Origin: Cocos nucifera
Lineage: Eukaryota > Streptophyta > Magnoliopsida > Arecales > Arecaceae
Reading direction: 5' to 3'
NCBI GenBank assembly: GCA_006176705.1
Contig: QRFJ01000375.1
Span: forward strand, 806,001 to 870,000
Length of the DNA stretch: 64,000 nt
In this document: positions 23,715 to 35,427 of the stretch, one piece after another
Position numbering within the stretch: the first letter of the stretch is position 1
How the letters are laid out: each line of letters begins with the position of its first letter
The notes under the pieces: generated by a model
The model's input: only the letters and a program-made list of their open reading frames with translations
Databases searched by the model: none
Told to the model about the DNA's origin: nothing
Position numbers and translations under genes: made by a program

Positions 23715-25204
23715 TTTATGCCTCCTTATTATCTGAAGTCCATGCCATATTTTTTATGTGAAAATAAAAGTGGATAAATACAAGAGGGTATGGCGCCAAC
23801 CAACTTATGCACCAAATAATCCATGCATGTAAATTAATCCTCATGCACCAAGGAGAGAGTCTCTGGCATGTGGGATGCTGATACTAGAAGCTCAATCCCT
23901 TGGTCAACTAGCCAAGGGTCAACCCAATTAAGGACCAAATTTGATTTGGCTTAAATTGGATCTAATTAGCCCAAATCAAAACCCAATTCAAATCCAATTC
24001 GAATCTAGATGCTAGGGTTTGCAACTTATGCTAATATGTTCAACTTGTAAACATGATCTAATCTAATTAGATCTTGGATCAATTTTTTTATGTATGATCC
24101 ATTGGATTTCACATCTAGCCAGTAGTGGATCTGGATGTGATTTGACCTAATTTGGTTAGAACTCAACCAAACCGATTTAGGTCAAACTGTGCTGACTCAA
24201 TTTGATCAACTAGAACTCTTTCTAATAGATGATCAAATTAAACTTTTTAATTTGATCGAATCTACAAGACAAGATTGACGTCTAGCAATGTATCATGTCA
24301 ACTCAAAAGATATGGAATTTTGGTGAAAATACTAAAAATATCCTTTAGTAGAATGTTACCATGCAACTCAATCCTACAATCACCCTGCATCCTGAATATG
24401 ACTTTGAATATAAAAATATGTCAAATCTAATATCATATTCATATTTCTCTCAATCATATAATGATATTCATTTAATGAAAGATTAGAAATTATTTAAAAT
24501 TTTCATCATTCTTTAATCAAAGTCTTTCTGAATCATCATTTGATTGAACCAGGTAGGATGCTATCTCCTCTTACTAGGAGTGATCAATTCTATGTTGACC
24601 TACTCACAACCTCCATATGCAATCCACCATATCCGGAACACCCCGTACATGATTAAGTCATGAATGAGCATGAACAAAAATATGGATTTATGTATACAAG
24701 ATTCTATGGCAGTCTTAGGTCAAAGGATTACATGTACAACTCCCACTATGAGAACTATCTATTGATATGTAGATAAGATTCCATTAGATGTTCTCAAGTT
24801 GGATCAATTTAGTGGACTTAGTCTCTAATAAGTACCCACATCCTTGTATTAGTATCAAACACAAGTGATTGTGAGATCAATCATCCTCTCATCTATCATA
24901 CATAGAATATGCTAGTCTTTCCGAAAATATTGATCCTCAACTCAATGTTCCATCGAGCAGGAATATTTTAGATTAAAATTTTAAGATTTTAGATCTCACA
25001 GGTATGATCTCATCATAACCCTAAAATCATATTCCTAATTTATGGAGTTTATCATAATCTTAAAGAAGAAATTAAGACACAACATATGATGAAATATAAA
25101 TATCTTTATTTATTTAAAATATCATTACATGTGTCTGAAAGATAAAAGAATAATCCATCAAAAATATAAATTTTGATTGACTTGTAGAACATATTCCTTT
25201 TACA
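23715..25204 (-). repeat. Copia LTR C1, 5' portion
   Basis: Inverse of the copia 3' LTR at 59551-60960. Shared landmarks include a run of short ATTTGG/CAATT-type motifs near 23930-24240 and a terminus TGTAAAAGGAATATG on the minus strand (TGAAAATAATATG in the intact 3' LTR). Together with 4468-5211 it gives about 2.2 kb of one LTR, missing its last 200 or so bases beyond A2. No gene seen. Confidence 0.8.
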
Positions 25205-26170
25205 CTTTAAGATCTTTTTGATACCACTTACGTTGCCCTCAATCAAATATAGATACCGCAAGAGAAAGAAAGAAGAATGAAAGATAAGAGATAGCACACA
25301 ATCAAGTATGTGGACTAGATCAAGGTCTACCTCTGTGGGGCATATAAACTTTACTATAAAAAAATAAAATCAAACAAATACAAGAGAAATTAAACTTACC
25401 ACTCAACCATTGTATAAGAGTCTCTCAACAACAAATCCTAAAAATCTTACAAAAGCTCTTTGAAATCTCTCAAGAAGCCTCTCAGCAGCTCCAGAACGTC
25501 ACCAACTCTCCGATGCAATATAGGGTTCGTCAATCAAAGTTATATAGACTTCAAAATCATCAAAATAGTGCTTTAGTGGGAAATCCAACACCAAACATAT
25601 CTAAGAACCATTTTGGACGGTCCAATAATGACTGACTCAAACCAACACCCTCCGATCATGCAAATCAATCCAGATCAAGCCTAGATCATGCTTGGATTGT
25701 CGGATCACAATCGGCTTGCTCCAGAACTATCTGATCATGCACTTGATCCACCAAAAAAACCTATAAGCTACATGAAACAGTAGGGAAACAAGTGTCAGTC
25801 CCCCATGGACCATGCAAAACTAATGGAAAATGGCCTATTGGTCCATAGTTGTGTGCATGGATTGTAGGCCTCACCTACTGGGCCTGTGCACTCCCATGCA
25901 GCCTATGCCTGCACAGCCTGCTCACGTGCCTAGGTTAGCCCAGTGCTGCCATGCATTACCGGGCCGGGCCTGTGCACCACCGGCCTGTGTTGGCTCATGG
26001 GCCCATTCGATGGCTCGTGGGCTATGCCCTTGCTCTTAATGCTTCCTCGCACATATCTTCTCCATCTGGACTCCATTTGGACTATTCTTGGACTTGTTGG
26101 ATTTTATTCATCATCTTGGATCCTATTTTAGGCTTACTATGGATCGAATTTTGAGATATTTTTTTCAACA
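25205..26170 (-). repeat. 3' LTR of copia D
   Basis: Aligns with 27774-28736 throughout, including a locally GC-rich block around 25860-26000. The plus-strand right end TTTTTCAACA gives a TGTTGAAAAA start on the minus strand. A purine-rich stretch (minus strand GAATGAAGATGAAGAT) stands just before it. Confidence 0.8.
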
Positions 26171-26540
26171 ATCTTCATCTTCATTCAATATTTGGCCTCC
26201 ACCTATCCCTGAGAGCCTGTGATTGATCTCGCCCCCATGCTTTGGGGCATGCTTGCTGTTTCATGAATGAGCAAATATGGAAGTCGAGCTAGGACACTCG
26301 ATCCCACCTCCGTCATGGACTACGTCTACTCTGACCAAAGATCTGCTCGAAGAAGTCTCCTACGGTAATAGGAACGTCACTTTGTGATATCACTTGTCAT
26401 CCTCCCAAGCTCCCATCTCATGTTCGATTCACCTCCACCAGGAGCTCCACCTCGCACTAGGCTCCCTGCCATAAGATAGTTTCTTCCATATTTTTTTCTC
26501 TAATTACTATCCTACTACCATGCATGACCTTTAGAATTTC
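26171..26540 (-). other. 3' remnant of copia D internal region
   Basis: The sequence between the degenerate protease end and the 3' LTR. No reverse transcriptase or integrase motif is seen in any frame. Minus-strand GGTGGAGGCCAAATATTG near 26187-26204 resembles a copia polypurine region. Confidence 0.5.
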
Positions 26541-27720
26541 TTCATCAGCTTTCATCTAAAGTTCGATCGAATCCAAGTCTGCTAAGTGAGATTAGATTCT
26601 TTTTAAATCTGGGTATGTATTTGATCTCACCCAACTTCTTCACTATTCCATCATGGAGCTTCATGCTGACCATCCCACTGCCCTTGACCTCACTGCTCTA
26701 TCCATCTAGTAAAACCACAGTGCCCTCACTAGTTGCCAGGGAATCAAATAGCTCCTCTCTACATATATATGATGGAAACAAGTAGAATCCATAAAACATC
26801 AGGAGGAAAAAATAGATACCTCATCAGTTATCAGAAGGACATCGTCACTGCCTTTTGTATTGCTACTTGCTATCGTCACAATAGCTTGCATCTGATTTTT
26901 GAGTTGTGGACAATCTTTGAAATAATAATGCTCCAACTCATCACATCAATAGCATCTGATCTTGTTGGGATCCTTTATCTTTTATACCTGGATCATTCTC
27001 CTTGTAATTCTTTACCACTCTATCTACTACCACTTGCTCCTCCAAAAAATCGCTAAAGTTGAGCTGCCACCATCTGAGCTTAAAGTTGGGTTCTCTCTCT
27101 TAAGAATCTTGTTCTAGAGAATCACTATAGTAACCTCATCCATCTTGATGGTGCTCTTCTCCACTAGAAGAATAGTCACCAAGGACTTATATGAAGGGGG
27201 AAGCGATGCTAGCAAGACCAATGCTTTGGTCTTCTCCTCAACCTTCTCACCTACACTGAGTAGATCAATAAGAATCTTCTAAAAGTTGCTTAGATGCTTC
27301 TACACACTCTGTCCCTTGGTTATCCATAGTTGGTGGAACTGCCTCCAAAGGAAGAGAGTGTTGGTGAGGGATTTTGCCATGTACAACTTCTTGAACTTCG
27401 ACCATAGCACAGTCAGAGGTCTCACCAAGTACATGAATCACCACCTTATCCATTAGGTACATGTAAGATGGTACTCACTATCTACATCGTAGCTACTCCC
27501 AGGTCCTCTCTTTTATGGTGTCCAGCTTTTTTCATTCAAGAGAGCATCGATCAATCCTTGTTGGATGAGCACATCCTTCACCCTCCCTTGCCATAAGAAG
27601 AAATTACTCTTTTCATTATATCAGCTAATCTCCATGCATCTTGATTGAGCTTGTCTTCTCCATCTTCTTTGATCTCAATCAACATCGTCATGATTTGAGC
27701 AACCACGTGTGCTAGTATCA
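26541..27720 (-). pseudogene. Copia D gag and protease, degenerate
   Basis: Minus-strand conceptual translation gives a copia gag. There is a conserved helix region near 27060-27290 (EKTKALVLLASLPPSYKSL, then KSTIKMDEVT). A zinc-knuckle remnant (CDELEHYYFKDCPQLKNQ) lies near 26900-26970, and a protease remnant around 26560-26830. The protease shows MDSTCFHH, so DSG of active copia proteases has become DST. Several stops break the frame. What survives is enough to place the superfamily but not the lineage. Confidence 0.65.
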
Positions 27721-27724
27721 CCTT

Positions 27725-27736
27725 GCTCTGATACCA
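27725..27736 (-). promoter_or_regulatory. Primer-binding site of copia D
   Basis: Minus strand TGGTATCAGAGC, perfect complement to initiator-Met tRNA, 7 bases inside the 5' LTR. Confidence 0.85.
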
Positions 27737-27743
27737 ATTATTA

Positions 27744-28736
27744 TGGGAGTCTAGCCTGGACACCATCACTTTAGGATCTTTTCGATACCGCTTGCACTGC
27801 ACTTCATTATGTGTAGATACCGTAAGAGAAAGAAAGAATAAAAGATAAGAGATAGCACATAATTAAGTACATGGATTAGATCAAGGTTTATCTCCACGAG
27901 ACATGCAAACTTCACTATGAGAGAAATAAAATCAAATAAATTTAAGAAAAACTTACCACTCAACCCTTTACAAGAGTCTCTCAATAAGAAGTCTCAAAAT
28001 TCTTATAAAAGCTCTTTGAAATCTCTTAAGAATCCTCTTAATACCTCCAGGATATCACTAGCTCTCTGATGCAATAAATAGTTCATCAATCAGAGTTATA
28101 TAGACTCCAGAATCATCAAAATAGTATTTCAGTAGGAAATCTGGTCCCAAACACCTAAGAATCATTTTGGACCATTTGATCATGACTGGCTCAAACCAGA
28201 GCCATCTGATTGGGCAAACCAGTCCAAATCAAGCCTGGATCGTGCTTGGGCCATCAAATCACGATTGACTCACTCTAGAGCCATCTGATCATACACTCGG
28301 TCCATCAAAAAATTGTGAGCTACATGAAATGATAGTGAAATCGGCATTGGCCCATCATGGACCATGAAAAACTAGTGGGAAATGGCATACTGGTCCATGG
28401 CTATGTGCATGGACCGTGGGCCATGCCCGCTGCTGGGCTTGCATGCTTCCATGCAGCCTAGCCTACACAGCCCATGTGCTCCCGCACATGTGTACGCGCT
28501 CACCTGGGCTGGCCTAGTGCTGTCGCATGCTACCAGGCCGAGCCTACACTTTTACTGGCCTATGCCGACCTATGGGTCCCTTCGGTGGCCCGTGGGTAGT
28601 GCCACTCGCTCCTGGCACTTCCTTGCTCCGTTTGGACTCCATTTGGGCTGTTCTTGGGCTCGTTGGATTCTGTTCGTTGTCCTCGATCTTGTTCTAGGCT
28701 TATTATGAATTGAATCTCAAGGTATTTTCCTCAACA
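27744..28736 (-). repeat. 5' LTR of copia D
   Basis: 993 bases with TG (TGGGAGTC) and CA (CCTCAACA) ends on the plus strand. Adjacent to the primer site, so it is the 5' LTR. Confidence 0.85.
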
Positions 28737-29039
28737 ATATATTTAGTCCTTGCAAAACTAAGTGAACTTTCCTTCGATGAATTGATAGCCATTGTCTATG
28801 ATTATAATCGTAAGCAAGCCAAATCTATATGGTAGATTTCAAGACAAAGTCCTCCACCATGGTTTTAGTGATGCATACGAGCGGTTCAGCTTCCACCCAG
28901 TTGGTGTAGTCTATGATAACTAGCACAAACTGTCATTGCCCTGATGCTGTAGAAAATTGTCTAAGGATGTCCATTCTTCATTGTGCGAATGGCCAGTGTG
29001 CACTTATGGGGGTTAGTAGTGCTGCTGGTCATTGTAGGG
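28737..29039 (-). pseudogene. Ty3/gypsy integrase core fragment (Tat-like)
   Basis: The minus strand encodes a scrap of integrase core with RMDILRQFSTASGQ (first catalytic Asp) and FVLVIIDYTNWVEAEPL. This pattern is typical of the Tat/Ogre group rather than the chromoviruses in this window. It has in-frame stops and is bounded on both sides by copia LTRs, so only about 300 bases remain. Confidence 0.7.
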
Positions 29040-30172
29040 TGTGATGACTAGAATGGAAGCATAGGTTTCAAAGCATTTTTAATAAAATTCTAAAATCAAA
29101 TCCTAACCCAAGACCTCCTTATTAAATTACAATCATATATCATATAACATAGCATATCAAAATAAGTATAGTGGAATACCTAAATCTCTAAACCCTAATC
29201 TCCGACAAAATTTTGGTAGAGGTTTGGCAGGAGTTCCACCAAACGCCCACATGTTCGCCCTCCAACATTGATCCACATAGAGACTTGATCTATTAACCCC
29301 TTGGAACAACTAGTTCCTTGCACTAAATTCTTCTTCCAAGAATTCTATTGAGCAGCACTTCCTTAAGACTTGCTTCCTTCCTCCTAGCATTCCTTCTCCC
29401 TACCTTTCTTTTCCCCCTATTTTCCTTAATTTTCTTCCTAAACTCTTATCCTAAAGAAGATTTCTTGTCCTTATTAGGACCTTATCTTAACAAGGGAAGG
29501 AAGAAGATAATTGGACAATAAGGAGAGTGTGTAAGAAAAAAGAGTTCGGGATGAATCTAATTTCTGATGCACACCCCTATTTATAATATATGTAGGGGTG
29601 CCAATCCAATTTCTCATGCCCTCTCCATAAGCATTTCTCAAGCCCAATCAGATTGACTCATGCCCCTTTAAAAATTAGGACATGTGGAAACTAAGAGAAT
29701 TAATTCCAAGGGTCACTTCACGTAGAAGGACCCTTTGGAATTATTTCTACATTGTTTCTCAAGTCTCATGATTCTTTATTATATGGTGCCAATTAATCAA
29801 AGGCTGAGATCTAATTTAAAGACCATCTAATGGCCCTTAAAGGAGGCGCCATTCAGAGTTTTGGCATGGGAGAGGAAGAATTTCAAACCACTTGGACTCT
29901 TGGTCCAAGTGGCGCCAACAAGGGAAGGGGGCGGCTAGGAGTTTTAACTTACCCATTTATCTCATAACAAAAAAGTGATTAAGAGGCAGAAGGACTATTC
30001 TAAACCTCTTAGTCTCTTAATTCCATGCCAACAAATATTATGTGAAACAAGAAAATGGATAGACTTGAAGGAAGTTGGTGCCAACAAACATCATGCGCTA
30101 GAACACCTTTACACATTAAATCATCTCCACGCACCAAGAGAAAGATTCTCTAGCACATGGGAGTCCAGATAT
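29040..30172 (-). repeat. Copia LTR C2, 3' portion
   Basis: Inverse of 60950-61993. It starts TGTGATGACTAG on the plus strand, so it keeps the true 3' end of this LTR family. It includes a perfect hairpin near 29889 (CCACTTGGAC, loop TCTTG, GTCCAAGTGG). It continues at 32647. Confidence 0.75.
30168..30172. repeat. Left target-site duplication GATAT
   Basis: Perfect match to 32642-32646, flanking LTR G. Confidence 0.85.
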
Positions 30173-32641
30173 TGTAGGGAAACATGCAGGGCTCTAAGCA
30201 TGTATTTTGAAACTTTTTTGAATAAAATATAGCAAAGGAATTATAGATTAATCTACTTAATCTATGCATGCTATGATCTAATCATAAAACCCTATACTAG
30301 GATCGAGACATATTATATACGTGTGAAGAAAATCAAATGCATGGATTAGTAAATTATATTTACTACTCGTATTCATAACATGATACCTAAGCGTGGATAG
30401 ATAATCCCCACAATCTAAAAATCTAAGAGAGGCTTCTCATGTCACGATGCAGTCATACGGATTGTCTAACCTTTATGGATGATCCACACGAAGCTCCTGA
30501 TCTCAATTAGCTCCACCAAAGTGTTAGCTCCTCGCTGAAACCTTCGATGATCGATCTTGATTGAACTCGATCAATCTCCTTCTCTCGATCACCCGACACT
30601 TTAGAAGGCTAGAAGACACACTAGGGAGGATGACGAACATGTGTGAAAATTTTTATGGTGATCAGGTACTCACAGCACTCAATCTCACTACTCGATCCCT
30701 AGGTCAAAAATCCTAGTACCCACACCCTGAAACCCTAGAGTCCCCACTCAGGATTTTTTTGACTATCAGATCACACACTTAGGAGAACTCATGCTACTCT
30801 TTGTTTGACTGACAAACTTTTTCTCAGATTCCCTCCATGCACACCATTTAAAACTATTTTAAATTTGCATGAGATAAGAAAAGAAAGGGAAGTGGTGCAA
30901 GGTCTCTCTATCTCTCTCTCTTTGAATTTTTCCAACCCCAGAAAGTAGTGCCCCCACTTTGATTTCTCTCTCCAGAAGCCTCTCTTACTCTTACACATGC
31001 CCACAAAAAAAATCCCATCTTAAATGGGTGACTAGAAGTGGAAAATGCATGTGGAGAATGGATAAGAATGGGAGGTTGAATTTGTTTTAACCTCCCACTT
31101 GAATTCAAAATTCAAGTGAGGCTCCATCCTCATCCAATGCTAATACCAGGTGTATAACATATAGAAGGACTCTCCTTCTACACCCACATGTAGATCATAA
31201 CATAAAATGGGTGACAAATCTTAAAAGGTGCATGGGAATGTGATAAGGTTGAGAGGTTGGAGTACTTCTAACCTCCAACCACTTGTCTTGAATTCAAAAT
31301 TCAAGATAAAATCAAAACAATCCAAATCTTAGACCAGGTCAAAGGGAGAGATAATGGGGCACCAACATTGGTTTCTACATGGGAAAAACTCATGCACCTT
31401 TCAGAAATGACGTGAAGGAAGGCATGGTCAATGGTCAAGGCACAAGGGAGAGGAATTCAAATCCAATTTAAAATATTTGACTTATCCAATTAGGTTTCAT
31501 CCAAACCTATTTGTCCAAATCCAATTAGACTAGTATAAATCAAACCAATTTAGGATTAATTCATCTTAATTAAATTCTAATCAAATTAAAAATTAATTGA
31601 GTCTAGGCCCTAATTAAATCAGGGTCCAATCTTCCATAGCGATTAGGTCATCACATAACCTAATTGGGTTAAACCCAATCAAATCCAATTCAATTAGATT
31701 TGATTCAAACCTCATTGCTCTCAAATTGAGTTAATCAGTAATCTAATTGCTAATTAATTTCTTAATAATATTAGAGTCCTAGTAGGACTCGAGAAGGTAG
31801 AGTCGTAGTCTAGTGGGACTTCCGATCATAGAGTCACAGTCCAGTGGAACTCTTGACCATAAAGTCATAGACTATTGAGACTCTTGATTAGCCATCAGAT
31901 TAGGCAGAAACTTCTATTATGTGTGATCTCATAAGTTCGAACACTAAGTCAGTAGCATAAGAACCAATTTTCTATATCAATCGATGTGACCATCTAGTAA
32001 TGGTACCGGATAGGTCAAATGGTCAGAACGTAATATCCATGAACTTGTGGCATATGGTTATTGTATAATTCATCTCTTTGATTTCAATGCTCAAAGAATG
32101 GCCTATGGTTTAACTACCAATCCTAAAAATCATCCATATTGTATTTTAAATTTCAATATCCATCATATGGACTACCCCAACTGAGGTTTTGCTAAATTGA
32201 AATACAGCGATGCATTTTCTCCAACACTCAAAATGATCAATCCCATCTTAACTCACACATCGATGAAACAAGTACCTAACTGCACCCAAAAATCTTCCAT
32301 CACTAAATTAGAAATTCAAATATCTGGCATCAAAGTATATTGAGTTACTTGCAAGTCACCATGGTGATCTTAGGTCTAAGGGACACATACCCATATCCTT
32401 CACGAGCAACTCTTGATAGTAGAGAGCATTGCAATTAGGTCATATTCAGTGAAACGTATCCCCTACATTTCACCTATATGCCATACCAGTATCACAAAAG
32501 AGTTCATAAAAGAAAGAAGCACAAAAGTGATGAAAAGCTAGAATAACAATTTTATTTATTAATAATTTAAGTATAAATTATAATAAGCTCAACCGTCTAC
32601 AACTTAAATGATTGGCTATAGGATATATATAATTTCCAATA
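30173..32641 (-). repeat. Copia-type solo LTR G (2.47 kb)
   Basis: A complete insertion in LTR C2 with perfect 5-bp target duplications. The plus strand runs from TGTAGGGAAACATG to TTTCCAATA; on the minus strand the start TATTGGAAATTATATA looks like TGTTGG with one G-to-A change. There is no internal coding region or second LTR, so it is a solo LTR. ORFs at 30789-31108 within it resemble nothing known. Confidence 0.75.
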
Positions 32642-32646
32642 GATAT
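32642..32646. repeat. Right target-site duplication GATAT
   Basis: Pairs with 30168-30172; LTR C2 resumes after it. Confidence 0.85.
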
Positions 32647-32991
32647 GAGGTGCCAACCCATTGGCCAAATCAACCAAGGGTCAACCTAATTAAAACCAAA
32701 TTTGATTTGATTTAAATTGGATTCAATTAGCTCAAATTGGAACCAAATTCGAACCTGATTTGAATGTAGGAGGATTTGCAACATGTGCTAGCATGTTCAT
32801 CTTGCAAATATAATCTAATCCAATTAGACCCTTCATCAATTCTCTTTGAATATGACCCATTGGGTTCCATATCTAGCTAGTAGTGGATCCAGGTGCAAGT
32901 TGACCTGATTCGATTAGAATTCAATCTAACCAATTTAGGTCAAATCAAGCTGACCTAATTCGAATGATTAGAATCATTTCTAATTGGTGAT
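32647..32991 (-). repeat. Copia LTR C2, middle portion
   Basis: Resumes C2 after G and parallels 23880-24230. It stops at LTR H; the remaining 5' part of C2 is not found in the window. Confidence 0.75.
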
Positions 32992-34503
32992 TGATGCGTA
33001 GTCGTTGATAGCATCAAAAATAACTCTACTCAATATGTAGGTAGGGTGAGTCGAGATCATATCCTCAAGGACCTAGGGCTAAGTTGAAATTATAAAATAA
33101 AAGAGAATATTTATTTTGATTTAGAAAATAAACTATCCTAAAATTAGAGTAATTAGAAAATAAAGATCTCAAGAGTTATGAATTAATTTTGCACTAATAG
33201 AGTTGTATCTTTTTTTATTTTATTTTTAAAATAGTTGTGATTAATCTTAGAAAAAATATCCATCTTTTCATGGCACACACCGTACCTATAGATTATGGCA
33301 TGTCTTCAGACGGTACTAGGTAAATAATTCTTCTTTCCTCGACACGCTCCATACCCTTAAATCATAGTGCATCTCGGGAAAACAAAAGTTGTTCTTAATA
33401 TTAATCTAAAAAGAAAGCATAAATGAAAATATATAAAAGATAGCAAATAAAGAATTCATGACATTTTTAAATGAAAAACATAATCTTTTTTATAAATAAA
33501 AGAAATACAAGAAATTTTAAAATAATAGAATCCACTCTGTGCCATTACAAAATTTCTTCTCCCCTCTCGAGACTGCTAGCCTAGCTGCTCATGGAGTAAT
33601 CCTTTTCTCTCCCTCTATGCAAGGCTTTGGAAGGATTTCTAGGATGATCCTTAAGTGGGAGTACAAGAGCCTTTTTATAGGTGTTAAGAGGAAGGAGTTT
33701 TACATGATTTTCATGTGGGACTAAAGAAAATAATAAGAACTAAAAGATAGATGGATGAGATTGAAGGACCAAGATTAGATAAAGTAAGAAAGAAAAATTG
33801 CCATTCAATACAAATTCTTCCTCTTGAAAAATTCCCAAATATTATTTTTTTCTTTAAACTTCAGACCCATCTGCTATGAGCCACATCCTACATGATGCTG
33901 CACTTTTTCCCTTATTTTGCCTCCATGAACGTGCTTGAGCCATGCCACGTTAAGAAAACTTGATATAATTATGCATAAGCCACGCGCACCATCACTTTGT
34001 TCCCTGGATAGCTGGACCACGTGAAAATCGATCCCTTCTTTGTTTTTTTATGAGCGGTTTAAAGACCACCCACTTCGCAGCATGCTATGCTTTCATGTTC
34101 GTGCATGCATCTTAAACCATGCTATGACTTCATAGGTCCCGCTCACCTAAGCCCAATGCAGGCCACCCCAACCCACGCTCATAGCAAATAGCTAACGTTT
34201 TTCCTCTTTGAAAGCTTTAAATGCATATATGGGCACACATATTTAATGCCATGCCAAAATCCACAAAGGCCAAAGAAGACCTTCCTTCTTTCTATTATTA
34301 CCATACATGTCCTCTATTCTCCCTTTTTTTCCTTTGGGTATTCTTGCATCTGCATCATGCGTGTCCGTTCCAAATTGCAATTGTTAAGGGCCTTACTAGT
34401 TGGTGTCAATAATTCCTAAAAATAAACATAAGAAGCATCAAATAATAGATATTAAATAGCACGGATTTTAATATTTCTTATATCATATTTAATAGATTCA
34501 TCA
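32992..34503 (-). repeat. LTR H, 3' LTR of a Tat/Athila-type gypsy element
   Basis: 1512 bases from TGATGCGTAG to TTCATCA on the plus strand (minus-strand ends TGATGAATC and ACGCATCA). The adjoining bases on the right look like a polypurine region with hairpin, making it a minus-strand 3' LTR. Its ends resemble the Athila-like LTR at 10380, but the bodies do not. Only short, unrecognisable ORFs lie in it. Confidence 0.65.
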
Positions 34504-34552
34504 CACCTTCTAACTTGAACTTCACTCGTCTTTGAGTAAAAAAGATACATTA
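34504..34552 (-). other. Remnant of H internal DNA: hairpin and polypurine region
   Basis: Minus strand: ACTC, loop AAAGAC, GAGT (34524-34537), followed by purine-rich AAGTTAGAAGGTG up to the LTR. It matches the layout seen at 12195 and 48633. Chromovirus A4 begins right after it. Confidence 0.6.
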
Positions 34553-35416
34553 TGTCACGTACGAATGGATCTCAGAGCAAATCCTAACAACGTATGGCTC
34601 GATCAGCTCTTCACAGGATAGAAGAGAACCGATCAGTCTTCCTAGCATAGGAACCTAGTCTCTATGACTTAGGCCATGCCCAACAATAATAGAACACAAT
34701 GGAATGTGACACCAGGAAACACCATGAAGAAGAAGAAATAAGGGGACGAGAACTTTTATTAAAAAACCACTCGTTGGTTTATAATAGAACTCTCCCGGTC
34801 TCTCGATCTCTCACAGATACAAGAGGATCCTTAGATGATCTCTTTCTTTTCCTCTCTCTCATGATCTCTAACCCCACCCTTGAGTGTCCTTTTATATAGG
34901 AACAATCCCAGATTACAAGTCCCTCACGAACTCAACTCTCTAAGTACAAGATAAGGATAAACTCAGAATCCCCATTCTCGCAGGACTGTGCAGTCAGATA
35001 AAACTGCCAAGTTCATGATACAAATGAACTCGGATTGCAACGATACTTGATCCATTGGATTTGGAATGAAAAATTCTTTAAGTTAACGCCTTACCCACTT
35101 TGAAATGACTTTTGCGGAGTTTCCATAATGTCGCACAAAGTTGCATGGGTAAACTGTATTTTGTTATGCCTTATTGCACTAGCTTCTTTGCTGACCAATG
35201 TACATCTCGAGACATGTGCTTCCAACCCCATTCTCTTGAGTACTCCTTATAGATCTTGTACACACACTTCCCCAGATAATTCTAGGGCTCAGATTTAGTC
35301 TCCAAGTTGCCCAAATCTCAAGAGAGTGTAGTCAGACCTCGAACCTGTCCAACGACCCGATCTGGTTTGCACCTTGACCCGTGTCTGATCCAGCCCTGAT
35401 TCGAGGAGCCGTGACA
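34553..35416 (-). repeat. 3' LTR of chromovirus A4
   Basis: 864 bases, TGTCACGTACG to GCCGTGACA on the plus strand. A polypurine tract (minus strand GGTGGGGGAAGG) follows at 35417-35428. Confidence 0.9.
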
Positions 35417-35427
35417 CCTTCCCCCAC

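Larger units (their letters stand above)
25205..28736 (-). mobile_element. Short copia element D (gag-protease only)
   Basis: Two direct LTRs of about 1 kb flank 1573 bases that encode degenerate gag and protease on the minus strand. Integrase and reverse transcriptase are absent. An initiator-Met primer site touches the 5' LTR. The 3' LTR has lost about 30 terminal bases where copia LTR C1 abuts it, so C1 probably inserted into D. Confidence 0.75.

Noticed and set aside
25830..26154. GC-rich open frames, similar to one at 28382-28708
   Set aside because: The similarity is explained by the two LTRs of copia D; no protein family is recognisable and the frames differ in length.
32992..33020. 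LTR H as another copy of the 10380-17542 family
   Set aside because: Only the terminal bases (TGATGCGT) and a short ATAGC block agree; the rest differs.
33539..34412. Possible small host genes within LTR H
   Set aside because: Frames of about 60 codons without motifs, introns or codon-use signal, within a clearly bounded LTR.
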